Source of the DNA: Bacteroidota bacterium
GTDB lineage: Bacteria; Bacteroidota; Ignavibacteria; UBA10030; BY39
Direction: 5' to 3'
NCBI GenBank assembly: GCA_030017895.1
Contig: JASEGV010000028.1
Location: 1-36,729, forward strand
Length of the DNA stretch: 36,729 bases
The translations under genes were made by a program, and so were the position numbers. The stretch's first letter is position 1, and each line of letters starts with the position of its first letter. A model generated the notes under the pieces. That model did not search any database, was not told where the DNA came from, and saw only the letters and a list, made by a program, of their open reading frames with translations. Below are positions 1 to 8,578 of the stretch, one piece after another.

Positions 1-278
1 CTTTTATCCGAACCATTGGCATTGAGCGAGCCACTGCCGTAGTGGGACTGATGAATTTGACCTACAATATGTTTCGTTACATACAATTGATTTCACTACA
101 CTCAGGACAAGCATAGAAGAAGTGTGCCCTGACGGTCACAAAAACTAAAAAGTTAGAAAAAATGATTGAAAAATAAAAATATAAACTCAAATAATATTTT
201 TTATCAGTAGGAAGGTAGTTTATAGCTTCACTCAACATTGATTTTTCAAATGCAAATAAATATTTTCGTCAAAACTAA
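1..278 (+). mobile_element. Partial IS5-like insertion sequence, one end only
   Basis: The window opens inside an insertion sequence: the last codons of an IS5-type transposase end at 116, followed by about 160 bases without a gene. On the minus strand the beta-helix gene at 282-881 loses its coding sense close to a GGGCATCTCTAAAAA stretch (about 264-278 and just above), which I infer to be the IS terminus supplying the stop codon. The other end of the element lies outside the window, so terminal inverted repeats and a target duplication cannot be confirmed. The exact boundary (about 278-288) is a guess. Confidence 0.45.
3..116 (+). CDS. IS5-family transposase, C-terminal fragment
   Basis: An open frame entering from the window edge encodes 37 residues and ends with TAG. 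It contains RTIGIERATAVVGLMNLTYN, followed by MFRYIQL. This matches the C-terminal helix region of DDE transposases of the IS5 type, which end in a pattern like R-IG-AR---GL-NL-YN-RR. The catalytic DDE residues lie upstream of the window. The gene is incomplete only because the window starts inside it; whether the transposase is intact cannot be told. It is too short to have been picked up as a long open reading frame. Confidence 0.7.
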   Translation, partial: FIRTIGIERATAVVGLMNLTYNMFRYIQLISLHSGQA

Positions 279-281
279 TTT

Positions 282-881
282 TTAGAGATGCCCACCTGTA
301 AGATTATTATTGCCGTTAAAAACTAACGGCGCCTGACCGCCGTACCTGATGGGCCATTCACAAGAAGAAATATTGCTGTTTGTTAATGTGATACTCGCAT
401 CAGCGCTAAACAGAATGCCGTAACTTTTTGAGAATGTTATATCTGTTGAAATCAGATTGACAGTACCACGCTCAACGTGTATGCTTCCATGATTCGAAGT
501 AGTGGCAGTTCCGGCATAACGGATAAGGCAATTATTAAATGTTGCTGTGCCGTAAGCATTCCAGGTGCCAAGGTATATAAAATTCCAATCCCCTTTCGCC
601 GGACTTCCGCCAACTGTATCTTTTGAAGAAGTAAATAACGTGTGTCTTGCGTTCAGATTGCCATAGATGTATAATTCTTGTCCGCTGGTGAACCGCACTA
701 CTACAGCGGAATCGACAGTGAGTGTAATGCCGTTGTTCACAGTTACACTGCTAATTACGATGTAAGGGCTGCCTGCTAAATTCCAAGTTGTATTAGAGTT
801 AATTGTACCCGAGACATTTGTTTGAGAATTCCCGACTTGAAATAAAAGACTTAATAATAAAACAGTATAGATAATTTTCAT
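282..881 (-). CDS. Secreted beta-helix repeat protein, probably 3'-truncated by IS
   Basis: The 199-residue product begins with a clear signal peptide (residues 1-19, a hydrophobic run ending GNSQ). It then shows repeated short beta-strand units rich in N, T, G and S (for example LTNSNISSC, LISTDITFSKSYGILF), as in right-handed parallel beta-helix (pectate-lyase-like/NosD-like) surface proteins. In the FCB group such proteins usually run to many hundreds of residues and end in a T9SS sorting domain. Here the product stops abruptly after NNNLTGGHL, next to the end of an insertion sequence, so I infer it is a 5' remnant. A usable ribosome site (AAAGGA, about eight bases before ATG) is present. 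Function unknown; probably adhesion or polysaccharide binding. Confidence 0.6.
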   Translation of the reverse strand: MKIIYTVLLLSLLFQVGNSQTNVSGTINSNTTWNLAGSPYIVISSVTVNNGITLTVDSAVVVRFTSGQELYIYGNLNARHTLFTSSKDTVGGSPAKGDWNFIYLGTWNAYGTATFNNCLIRYAGTATTSNHGSIHVERGTVNLISTDITFSKSYGILFSADASITLTNSNISSCEWPIRYGGQAPLVFNGNNNLTGGHL

Positions 882-1210
882 AAAAAATTCCTTTGTTTTA
901 ATTAATGGATTTTAAATTGTATAATAATAAAAAATGGTAAAATTGATGTGTTAAAGATAGCAATTTTTAGGATATATACAACCCTAAAATGTGGCTTGCA
1001 TCATAAGAGTCAAGAACTAAAGAATTAGGCTTTTGGTTTATGAAAATTTTGTGAGGGAGTGCAAATATCCTCCTTAATATATTATTGTCCGGCAAGCTAA
1101 ACAGTTCTGCTCAAAAGAAATCTAAAAATTTTTACCTGAATTCTAACAAAATGTATTAAGGCGTTGCAATACAAAAGTCAGGAAGTGAATGAAAAAAAGC
1201 CACCTTCCCA
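882..1210. other. Non-coding gap between beta-helix gene and porin gene
   Basis: About 330 AT-rich bases without a convincing gene on either strand. It must hold the promoter of the minus-strand beta-helix gene and the transcript end of the porin operon. A weak imperfect hairpin (GGAAGTG with CACCTTCC, about 1180-1209) lies just downstream of the porin stop, but it lacks a following T run on the minus strand and I do not call it a terminator. Nothing else recognisable. Confidence 0.4.
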
Positions 1211-2452
1211 CTAAAAATAATAAAACGCTGCTACTAATATTCTCAAATTCGAAACGACGTGTGCTTGCTCGATAATAGCTTTTTTGTCGTGAACAATTTT
1301 TCCGTAAGCGGCAGTTGTATATTCTAATTCAGTAGCAATTTTTGTTTTGCCTGAAGTCCATTGAACGCGCGGTGAAATTCTGATAACGTTATCAATATTT
1401 TCGCCTCTGCCGTAAATTTTATTTGTTATATTTTCAGTTGCTCCAAGGTTTTTAGTCATTCCGGCAAATAAACCGAATTCAATTTCTTTTCCGTAAGTTA
1501 AGTCGCCCCACATCGAATAACTTGAAAGGTTGGCATATTCTTGTAAATCAGTAACGGTATCAATTCGTACAGCAGCATATCCACCTAACATCATCAAATC
1601 GGCTAAATTTTCTCCATATACTGCATTCGTTTTAAGAGTAAAACCCGAATGACTCATTTTAGCAAACACATTAATTGCCCTATTGCTTATAGTTTCGTTT
1701 GTTTTAAAATTTTTTGAAGTCGCGAGGCGCGGAGTTAGTTTTTTATAATCTACACCAATACCGGCAACATTATCATTCAATTTGTAATAAGTTTGCAGAT
1801 TCAGATTTGGCGAACCTGAATTCCTCAAGAAGGAAGAACATTGCCCAGCAGCACCATCCGATGATGATTTAGGACCGAAGCTTTGAAAATCGCGTTGAGC
1901 AAGAGCGGCACCTTGGATGCTAAAGGGTCCAAATTTTACCGTGAGGCGGAGTTGAGGATTTCGTGAAAACGGTTGAAAAGGCACACCCGTATTAAACGAA
2001 ACTACGCCCGGAAAAACTTCGGTAACAAACATCGGATGCCAGGTTTGTCCGATGAGCAGCGAGAGTTTTTCCCAATCTAAATTCACATACGCATGACGAA
2101 GCCGGAATCCGTTAGCATCACCATCGGATGTTCCGAAAAATTCTCCTTCAATTAAGCCGGATGTTTTAGCATCGAAAGCATCTGGGGCTGTAATTTTTCC
2201 GAGAAGCCGCGTTTGGATGGATAGAATGTTAAAATTCGATTTTGCATTAATATCGGCGCCAGTTTTATCTAACAATTCATCCGCAGGATAGAGTGCAAAA
2301 TGCCCCTCGCGCAAACTCGTAGTCTGGCGTGTGTCATAAAAAATATCGGTTTTAACAAACCCGGAAAAATTAATACCAAATTTCGGTTCGGCATTTTGTT
2401 GAGAAAACAAAACCGCCGGAAAAAGCAGCAAACAAATAAACATCCTTTTCAT
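1211..2452 (-). CDS. Outer-membrane porin-like beta-barrel protein (DcaP-like)
   Basis: 413 residues with a signal peptide (about 1-18, ending FSQ) followed by alternating amphipathic strands throughout and a C-terminal aromatic run ending in Phe (AAFYYF), the usual beta-barrel end signal. The early segment FSGFVKTDIFYDTRQ and the strand LRHAYVNLDWEKLSLLIGQTW resemble porins of the DcaP/OprO-like type seen in Bacteroidota. Its ATG follows the stop of the upstream symporter gene with no gap (TAAATG), so the two are translationally coupled. I infer that it lets small organic acids across the outer membrane for ActP. The family is a judgement from pattern; a substrate is not shown by sequence. 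Confidence 0.65.
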   Translation of the reverse strand: MKRMFICLLLFPAVLFSQQNAEPKFGINFSGFVKTDIFYDTRQTTSLREGHFALYPADELLDKTGADINAKSNFNILSIQTRLLGKITAPDAFDAKTSGLIEGEFFGTSDGDANGFRLRHAYVNLDWEKLSLLIGQTWHPMFVTEVFPGVVSFNTGVPFQPFSRNPQLRLTVKFGPFSIQGAALAQRDFQSFGPKSSSDGAAGQCSSFLRNSGSPNLNLQTYYKLNDNVAGIGVDYKKLTPRLATSKNFKTNETISNRAINVFAKMSHSGFTLKTNAVYGENLADLMMLGGYAAVRIDTVTDLQEYANLSSYSMWGDLTYGKEIEFGLFAGMTKNLGATENITNKIYGRGENIDNVIRISPRVQWTSGKTKIATELEYTTAAYGKIVHDKKAIIEQAHVVSNLRILVAAFYYF

Positions 2453-4000
2453 TTATTCGGCTCCTACGCCAAGATAAGTTCTTAATTTTTCGTCTTCGAA
2501 TTTTTGTAAAGCTTCGGGTTCCTTCGTAAAGAGCGAAACTATTATTCCGATTAAGAAAGCGGCAGGCATCGAGAATAGAGCCGGATTTTTTAACGGAAAT
2601 ATTGCCGCCTCGTTTTTCAAAATGTCGACCCACACAGTAGGACTCAAGAAAATCAATATGAAAGCCATGCTCGCACCTGTAACGATGCTGGCTACAGCTC
2701 CTTTTGTGTTGAACGGTTTCCACATAATCGAGAGAATGAGGGAAGGAAAGTTTGCGCTCGCCGCAATTGAAAATGCCAACCCGACAGTAAAGGCAACGTT
2801 CTGACCTTTAAAAATCAACCCAACTAATATTGCAGTCAAACCTAATACAACGGTAGCGATGCGGGCAACTTTTACTTCACCTGCTGAATCAGTTTTTCCT
2901 TTTTTAATTACATTTACATAAAGATCATGCGAGAGTGTTGAAGCCCCCGATAGTGTAAGTCCGGCAACAACAGCCAGTATTGTGGCAAAAGCCACAGCCG
3001 AAATAAATCCGTAGAATATTTCACCCCCCACTGCTTCTGAAAGCAGAAGAGCTGCCATGTTTCCACCTTTATCAAAATAGCTAACAACATCTTGTCCGAC
3101 TAAAACCATAGCTCCGAAACCAATTATAAAAGTTAGAATATAAAAGTAACCAATCAAACCGGTAGCCACGAAGACAGATTTCCGCGCCTGTTTGGCATCG
3201 GGAACAGTAAAGAAACGCATCAAGATATGAGGTAAGCCGGCTGTTCCTAATATTAAAGCTAATCCCAACGAAATGGCATCCCATGGATTTGTAATAAAAC
3301 CACCCGGCGAGAGAACTGCGTCGCCATATTTTACAGTAGCTTGTTTAAACAATTCAATCGGATTAAATCCAAATTTTGCTAATGTCAGGACTACTAAAAA
3401 TGTTGCACCCGCAATTAATAGAATTGCTTTGATAATCTGAACCCAGGTTGTAGCCAACATCCCACCGAATAAAACATAAGCTATCATTATAAAACCAACT
3501 ATAATAACTGCAAATTCGTATGGAAGTCCGAATAAAATTTGCACCAACGCACCGGCACCAACCATTTGAGCGATGAGATAAAAAACTATAGTTGTTAGTG
3601 AACCGATTGAAGCAGCTATTCGTACAGGTCTTTGTTTTAATCTGAAAGCAACTACATCAACGAATGTGAATTTTCCTAAATTTCGAAGCGGTTCAGCTAC
3701 CAAAAACATTACGAGTGGCCAACCGACTAAAAACCCGATTGAATAAATTAGCCCGTCGTAACCTTTTAGAGCAACCATTCCAGCAATACCAAGGAATGAG
3801 GCGGCGCTCATATAATCGCCTGCTAAAGCTAAACCATTTTTAAAACCCGAAATACTTCTATCGGCTGCATAAAATTCAGATGTAGTTTTAGTTTTTTTTG
3901 CTGCCCAATAAGTTATATATAATGTTATCGCAATGAATATAAAAAATATTATTATCGAGGTAAGATGAGGTTGTCCCAATAAACTTTGAAAATTTTCCAA
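2453..4000 (-). CDS. actP: Cation/acetate symporter, SSS family (ActP-like)
   Basis: A 515-residue integral membrane protein with about 13 hydrophobic helices, of the sodium:solute symporter family. Features typical of the acetate permease group are the N-terminal periplasmic/first-helix segment, then TTSEFYAADRSISGFKNGLA, the segment AGDYMSAASFLGIAGMVALKGYDG (residues about 60-83), and GGMLATTWVQIIKA. It brings short-chain monocarboxylates, classically acetate, into the cytoplasm with a cation. It lies downstream of the DUF485 gene (22-base gap) and directly upstream of a porin, the same yjcH-actP order as in E. coli. Length is slightly below the E. coli protein (549). Substrate by family only. 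Confidence 0.88.
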   Translation of the reverse strand: MENFQSLLGQPHLTSIIIFFIFIAITLYITYWAAKKTKTTSEFYAADRSISGFKNGLALAGDYMSAASFLGIAGMVALKGYDGLIYSIGFLVGWPLVMFLVAEPLRNLGKFTFVDVVAFRLKQRPVRIAASIGSLTTIVFYLIAQMVGAGALVQILFGLPYEFAVIIVGFIMIAYVLFGGMLATTWVQIIKAILLIAGATFLVVLTLAKFGFNPIELFKQATVKYGDAVLSPGGFITNPWDAISLGLALILGTAGLPHILMRFFTVPDAKQARKSVFVATGLIGYFYILTFIIGFGAMVLVGQDVVSYFDKGGNMAALLLSEAVGGEIFYGFISAVAFATILAVVAGLTLSGASTLSHDLYVNVIKKGKTDSAGEVKVARIATVVLGLTAILVGLIFKGQNVAFTVGLAFSIAASANFPSLILSIMWKPFNTKGAVASIVTGASMAFILIFLSPTVWVDILKNEAAIFPLKNPALFSMPAAFLIGIIVSLFTKEPEALQKFEDEKLRTYLGVGAE

Positions 4001-4022
4001 TTCTATTTCTCCTGTATTAATT

Positions 4023-4334
4023 TTATTTTGTAAGTTGATTTTTTATATCGCGGACACTTTTATCATATTTATTATTTGCCCAAAATATATATAGTCCGGT
4101 AAGTACCCAGGCAAACACAATCAAACCTATTCCCAAAGGTAAACCTAACGTTATATGTTCACCTATTTGAGTGCTGATAAAAGGTTTATTAAAGGCAATT
4201 AACAGAATAAATCCAAAATAAGCACTTAACATCAGAACTGTAAATAAAATTGAAACGCTTCTTCTCTTTTTAACTAATTGATGGAATTCTTTAGAATGAA
4301 GAATTTTTGAAACATCTTTTTGAGTGATACTCAT
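4023..4334 (-). CDS. DUF485 inner-membrane protein (YjcH-like)
   Basis: 103 residues with two transmembrane helices (about 29-50 and 62-88) separated by a short loop, and a charged N-terminus containing HSKEFHQLVKKRRSVSILFT, the recognisable DUF485 signature. Members sit beside actP-type symporters and are thought to be accessory to them; no enzymatic role is known. It is the first gene of the three-gene operon, with AAAAGGAAAAT just before its ATG. The 130-base gap upstream (4335-4464) must hold the operon promoter, but I could not pick a convincing -33/-7 pair there. Confidence 0.85.
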   Translation of the reverse strand: MSITQKDVSKILHSKEFHQLVKKRRSVSILFTVLMLSAYFGFILLIAFNKPFISTQIGEHITLGLPLGIGLIVFAWVLTGLYIFWANNKYDKSVRDIKNQLTK

Positions 4335-4464
4335 ATTTTCCTTTTAATTTAATAATGGATGAAAATTAGATGAAGAACAATTTGAGGTTGATTTGCAGAT
4401 GACGAGCAATTTTTGATGGTTTAATTTAATGCTTTTTTATGAATGTTTCAAGCTGTGAATTCTT

Positions 4465-5232
4465 TTATATTTTCCACTTAAGCATCTGATCTAACATCTT
4501 ATAATCGGTTAGATCGTAATGGATAGGAGTAATTGATACAAATTTATTTTCGACAGCATAAAGATCGGTATCAGATTGTTTTTCCTTATCAACTAATCTG
4601 CCCGTAAGCCAGAAATATTCCTTATTGGTCGGGTCGCGGCGGCCTTCAAACCAATCGTGCCACTTGGCGTTGCTCTGGCGTGTAACTCTGATTCCTCTGA
4701 TTTCCTTTTCCGGGATTGGTGGAACATTTACATTTAAAAGTGTCCCTGATGGAAGTCCTTTTTTTAAAACCATACCGGCAACCTTACGTGCAACCTTCGC
4801 CGCATACTTAAAATCCGGCTTGCCATAAGTTGCCAACGATACTGCTATCGAAGGAATACCGAGTATCGTTCCTTCGGTTGCCGCTGATACTGTTCCTGAA
4901 TAAATAATACTGATTGCTGTGTTTGCACCATGGTTAATTCCCGAAACAAGCAAGTCGGGTTTTTCTTTCAGTAACGCGCTTACGGCAAGTTTAACAGCAT
5001 CAGCCGGGGTGCCGTCGATGGCGTAGCCAAAATATTTTCCGTTTTTATAAAACTTTTGTGCCCTTAGCGGATAGTTCATGGTTATCGCATGTCCGACAGC
5101 GCTTTGTTGTTTATCGGGCGCAGCTACTATAATATTTCCGATTTTTTTTAACTCATTTACTAAAGCATAAATACCGGGTGCATCAATGCCGTCGTCGTTG
5201 GATACTAAAATTTTTGCTTTGTTTTTGGGCAT
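4465..5232 (-). CDS. surE: 5'/3'-nucleotidase SurE (survival protein)
   Basis: 255 residues, normal length for SurE, a cytosolic metal-dependent nucleoside monophosphate phosphatase. The metal-binding set is present: SNDDGIDAPG with D13 and D14, S44 in DKQQSAVGHA, and N100 in SGINHGANTA. ATG start at 5232. It is the last gene of the long envelope operon, 11 bases after the OLD-family gene. SurE often sits near panB or pcm/nlpD in bacteria; its link to the OLD gene here is positional only. Confidence 0.95.
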   Translation of the reverse strand: MPKNKAKILVSNDDGIDAPGIYALVNELKKIGNIIVAAPDKQQSAVGHAITMNYPLRAQKFYKNGKYFGYAIDGTPADAVKLAVSALLKEKPDLLVSGINHGANTAISIIYSGTVSAATEGTILGIPSIAVSLATYGKPDFKYAAKVARKVAGMVLKKGLPSGTLLNVNVPPIPEKEIRGIRVTRQSNAKWHDWFEGRRDPTNKEYFWLTGRLVDKEKQSDTDLYAVENKFVSITPIHYDLTDYKMLDQMLKWKI

Positions 5233-5243
5233 ATTATTAAGGT

Positions 5244-6974
5244 TTAAACGAGATTTACTTTCTTCGCGATTTCAACAATTATATCCAATTTTTGTTTAAT
5301 TTCATCGGTTATATCTTTTGGATCAGCAAACTTTGCAAGTTCATAATAATTGGATTTATTCATAATATTTGGTAATTGAAGTTTTTTAAAATATAACTTA
5401 AATAATGGATCTAAGAATTGTTCTGAAGCTTTTATTTCGCTCGACCATGGATTATAAGAATACAAGGTTTGAACAGCTACAGAAATTTCGGCTATGGATT
5501 CTTCCATCACCTGAATTCGCCGTTCTGCTTCCGCATTACCAAATAAGTCATCTCGATCTACACCGTATCTTGCATAAGATAATAGAATTTTTTCATTACA
5601 TAAGTAATTTTCGATTTCATTTTTCATCCACATTGTTTCAAATAGGGGCGTACCTGTCTGTAATTTTTTATCGAGTCTATCAAAGATTGCTACTCCTACT
5701 AAATTTTGCTTTGCTTCTCTCAAACCATTGAAATGATCTCTAGCTCTTTGAGGCAAATTTGTTGCTACATAGTGGACAAACACATCGTCTAAATATTTTA
5801 CTGATTCATGTTTTAGTATTGATGCTAATTCTTTTAGGATAGCCAAGTCAGATGGCCCCTCGACATAAAGAATCCATCCTTTTAACTCAGCTTGATAATA
5901 TTGATCAAAACCGATATCTGTCAAAGCTTTTAATAGTTGACTACCGCGATCAATAATGAGATGGGGCTTCCCAATAAATGCGATTACAGTATCGCGCCCA
6001 GCCGCTTCATTCAAAACTACTTCAGAATGACTTGCAGCAATTATTTGCGAGTTATGCCTATCTGCCACAGATGTTAATAGCTGATATATCTGTCGTTGAC
6101 GTAATATTTCTAAGTGGGCATCCGGCTCATCTAGAAGCAAAACTGTTCCTTTATTAGCAAATAAATGAGCTAATAATAGTAAAGTCTGTTGTAATCCTCG
6201 TCCAGAACTTGACAGATCTAGCTGTACTCCTGAAGATTCCTTATAAGCCATTGTTATCTCACCACGCTCTTTTATATATTGAGGTTCTAATAGTATAACT
6301 CCAAACAAATTCAAAATGTGAGCTTTTAGTTCGCTCCACCCGTTTTCGGTTTTTTGTTTTTCGAAAATCTGGAAACATAAATTACGCAATACCTGCGCGG
6401 TCTGCCCTTCGCCTAATAGGACATTAATTCTCCCTTGCTCCCATTTGGGTTCACTAGCTGCCAAACCTGACATGGGAGGAAGAAAAGCTATCTGTATATC
6501 GGGAGCGGATTGAGGAATTGTCATTCTGCTTGGTTGTTTTTTATCATCTAACCTTAATGCCCTACAATAAAAAGACTCTGGATTTGCGTAGTCAAACTCT
6601 AAACCGCATTCCCATGATTTACTATTTGTTATTCCCGATACAATAATATCAATTCTTACATTTTTAGTTTGTTGCTTACCGTCAATCATTTCCGCATCTC
6701 TAACGTGTAAATCTCTCCATAGTAGATTCGCTGCCGGAACTGGTATAGATATTAAATCATTTCGATTAATTGTTACACCCGGCCTTCTTTCTGGAGATGA
6801 TTTGCCTACTCGCAATTCATTCCATTTTCTAACACCGATATACCATAACGCAAGAGCCTGTAAAGCAGTTGATTTCCCGGAATTATTAGGACCAATTAAC
6901 ACAACATTTTTTCCTAATTCTATATCCACATCATCAAATCTTTTAAAATTTTTTACCCTTAGTCTTGTCAACAT
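5244..6974 (-). CDS. OLD-family ATP-dependent nuclease (AAA ATPase plus Toprim)
   Basis: 576 residues. The N-terminal ABC/SMC-like ATPase shows RVKNFKRFDDVDI (6-18), a Walker A GPNNSGKST (28-36), a signature-like LDLSSSGRGLQQ (252-263), Walker B VLLLDEPDAHLE (278-289) and switch His in ASHS (314-317). A C-terminal Toprim-like half follows, with VEGPSD (371-376, E372) and FDRLD (431-435), then EIENYL (453-458). This is the class 1 OLD layout. Family members act as nucleases in phage exclusion or DNA repair, but many are uncharacterised. No UvrD-like helicase (GajB), reverse transcriptase or other defence partner lies beside it, so it is not Gabija or a known retron. It sits inside a housekeeping operon, 15 bases after panB, and looks like a single-gene insertion. 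Confidence 0.82.
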   Translation of the reverse strand: MLTRLRVKNFKRFDDVDIELGKNVVLIGPNNSGKSTALQALALWYIGVRKWNELRVGKSSPERRPGVTINRNDLISIPVPAANLLWRDLHVRDAEMIDGKQQTKNVRIDIIVSGITNSKSWECGLEFDYANPESFYCRALRLDDKKQPSRMTIPQSAPDIQIAFLPPMSGLAASEPKWEQGRINVLLGEGQTAQVLRNLCFQIFEKQKTENGWSELKAHILNLFGVILLEPQYIKERGEITMAYKESSGVQLDLSSSGRGLQQTLLLLAHLFANKGTVLLLDEPDAHLEILRQRQIYQLLTSVADRHNSQIIAASHSEVVLNEAAGRDTVIAFIGKPHLIIDRGSQLLKALTDIGFDQYYQAELKGWILYVEGPSDLAILKELASILKHESVKYLDDVFVHYVATNLPQRARDHFNGLREAKQNLVGVAIFDRLDKKLQTGTPLFETMWMKNEIENYLCNEKILLSYARYGVDRDDLFGNAEAERRIQVMEESIAEISVAVQTLYSYNPWSSEIKASEQFLDPLFKLYFKKLQLPNIMNKSNYYELAKFADPKDITDEIKQKLDIIVEIAKKVNLV

Positions 6975-6989
6975 TATCCACCTCTTTCG

Positions 6990-7802
6990 CTAAAAACTTT
7001 CTTCTTTGTTCGGGAAATTTCCACCTTTAATATCTTTTATATAATTTCTAAAAGACAATTTAATGGTTTTTGCTAACTCAGCATACTTGCGTACGAAGCG
7101 AGGTTGAAAATCCTCGAACATTCCAAGCATATCGTACACAACGAGTATTTGTCCGTCGCAATGCGGACCAGCCCCGATACCAATAGTTGGAATTGAAACC
7201 GATTGTGTTACTCTCTTAGCAAGTAATGAAGGAATTTTTTCAAGTACAATTGAAAACACACCCGCATTTTCAAGTTCTTTTGCATCGCGAAGAATACTTT
7301 CAGCTTCTGCTTTCACGCGCCCACGAACATCATAACTTCCGAATCTGTGTATCGATTGAGGAGTTAACCCAAGATGCCCCATTACCGGAATCCCAATATC
7401 AACCAAGCGGCGAACGGTTTCAATCATCGGTTTACCCCCTTCAATCTTTACTGCTTCGGCGCCAGTCTCTTTTAACACTCTGCCGCAATTCCGAACTGCA
7501 TCCTCGATACTGATTTGGTAGGAAAGGAAGGGCATATCGACTACGAGCAGCGAATGCTTTACACCTTTACGAACTGCTTTAGTGTGATAAATAATTTCAT
7601 CTACAGTAACAGGAAGTGTGGTTTCCTGTCCCTGAAAAACATTTCCGAGCGAATCGCCTACAAGTATTACTTCGATACCCGAATCATCAAGCATGCTTGC
7701 AATTATATAATCGTAAGCTGTAAGTGCAGTAATTTTCTCGCCGCGGGCTTTCATCTCGACAATTACTTTGGTAGTAATACGTTTTATTTTTTCGGCAATC
7801 AT
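6990..7802 (-). CDS. panB: 3-methyl-2-oxobutanoate hydroxymethyltransferase (ketopantoate synthase)
   Basis: PanB adds a hydroxymethyl group from methylene-tetrahydrofolate to 2-oxoisovalerate, the first committed step to pantothenate and coenzyme A. Seen here: ITALTAYDYIIASMLDDSGI, metal-binding VGDSLGNVFQG, VVDMPFLSYQ, KIEGG, and GHLGLTPQS, followed by the catalytic-glutamate region VLEKIP and IGIGAGPHCDGQ. ATG at 7802 gives 270 residues, the usual length; a TTG at 7811 that overlaps the stop of the upstream gene by TTGA would add three residues and cannot be excluded. Cytosolic. panC and panD are not in the window. Confidence 0.95.
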   Translation of the reverse strand: MIAEKIKRITTKVIVEMKARGEKITALTAYDYIIASMLDDSGIEVILVGDSLGNVFQGQETTLPVTVDEIIYHTKAVRKGVKHSLLVVDMPFLSYQISIEDAVRNCGRVLKETGAEAVKIEGGKPMIETVRRLVDIGIPVMGHLGLTPQSIHRFGSYDVRGRVKAEAESILRDAKELENAGVFSIVLEKIPSLLAKRVTQSVSIPTIGIGAGPHCDGQILVVYDMLGMFEDFQPRFVRKYAELAKTIKLSFRNYIKDIKGGNFPNKEESF

Positions 7803-7807
7803 AATTT

Positions 7808-8578
7808 TCAAATAAGAATTTGTTCTTTGTTATATTTTATTTCAGCAAACTTGATTTCCCATTCTTTTTCGAAACCCGCCTTAATTAATGAAGCCGCCTC
7901 GTCGAACGATACTTCCCTGTTTATTATCGTTTTCAGATCGGTCGTATGAGCATCTAATGTTTCCTTCATTTTAGAAAGTATTTGTAGATCTTTCTCGGCT
8001 AAAAAATCGATGAGCCATTTGTGTTCAGGCCCCAACAAAATTGAGCCATGTTGAAGAACGACTTCTTTTCCGTTCGTTTGTTTATAACGTCGCTGAGCGC
8101 TACCGACTAATTTTTTTCCTTTAAATTGAATTTCGGAGCGGGCAGAACTTGTAAAACAAGGAACCGAGCCGGCTTCACGATATAGGTTTTGAAAATTGGG
8201 TTGCGATTTTTCGAGTTCAACTTTTACCCCTAACATATTAATTCCAGTTACAAGCGCCCGGCTGATTTTTTCGTACACAGCCGCAACCGAATTATCCTCA
8301 ACATCCATTACTACGCTGTAAGTCAATTCGTTCCAGTGAAGAATTGCACGACCGCCAGTCGGACGGCGAACCACATCTATCCCTTCGTCCTCACATTTCC
8401 TCAAATCAATATCATTAATGTTTTGATTATAACCGAGAGAAATTGCGGGTGGATTCCAACCGTAAACCCGAACACTCGGAACCCCCGTCCCTTCTATCAA
8501 CTGCGACGCTAAAAATTCATCGAACTCCATATTGAACTTGCCACGCCGGAATTCAGTATTAATAAACCGCCACCTCAT
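7808..8578 (-). CDS. Lipoate/octanoate transferase, LipM-like (BPL/LPL family)
   Basis: 256 residues with the biotin/lipoate ligase fold. It has RRPTGGRAILH (71-81), NELTYSV, a Cys in VPCFTSSARSEI (C141) and GKKLVGSAQRR with the conserved Lys (about 154-156). The Cys followed by a short gap to the GxKLxGSAQ motif is the arrangement of LipM octanoyltransferases, which move octanoyl groups from acyl carrier protein onto GcvH or the E2 domains. A lipoate-protein ligase (LplA) role is the alternative; it lacks the extra C-terminal LplA domain. The start overlaps the lpxA stop by four bases (ATGA), so it is coupled to lipid A synthesis, which shares the hydroxyacyl/acyl-ACP pool. Confidence 0.8.
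   Translation of the reverse strand: MRWRFINTEFRRGKFNMEFDEFLASQLIEGTGVPSVRVYGWNPPAISLGYNQNINDIDLRKCEDEGIDVVRRPTGGRAILHWNELTYSVVMDVEDNSVAAVYEKISRALVTGINMLGVKVELEKSQPNFQNLYREAGSVPCFTSSARSEIQFKGKKLVGSAQRRYKQTNGKEVVLQHGSILLGPEHKWLIDFLAEKDLQILSKMKETLDAHTTDLKTIINREVSFDEAASLIKAGFEKEWEIKFAEIKYNKEQILI

Noticed and set aside
1180-1210. Rho-independent terminator after the porin gene
   Set aside because: The hairpin is imperfect and its T run falls in the loop, not after the stem, on the transcribed strand.
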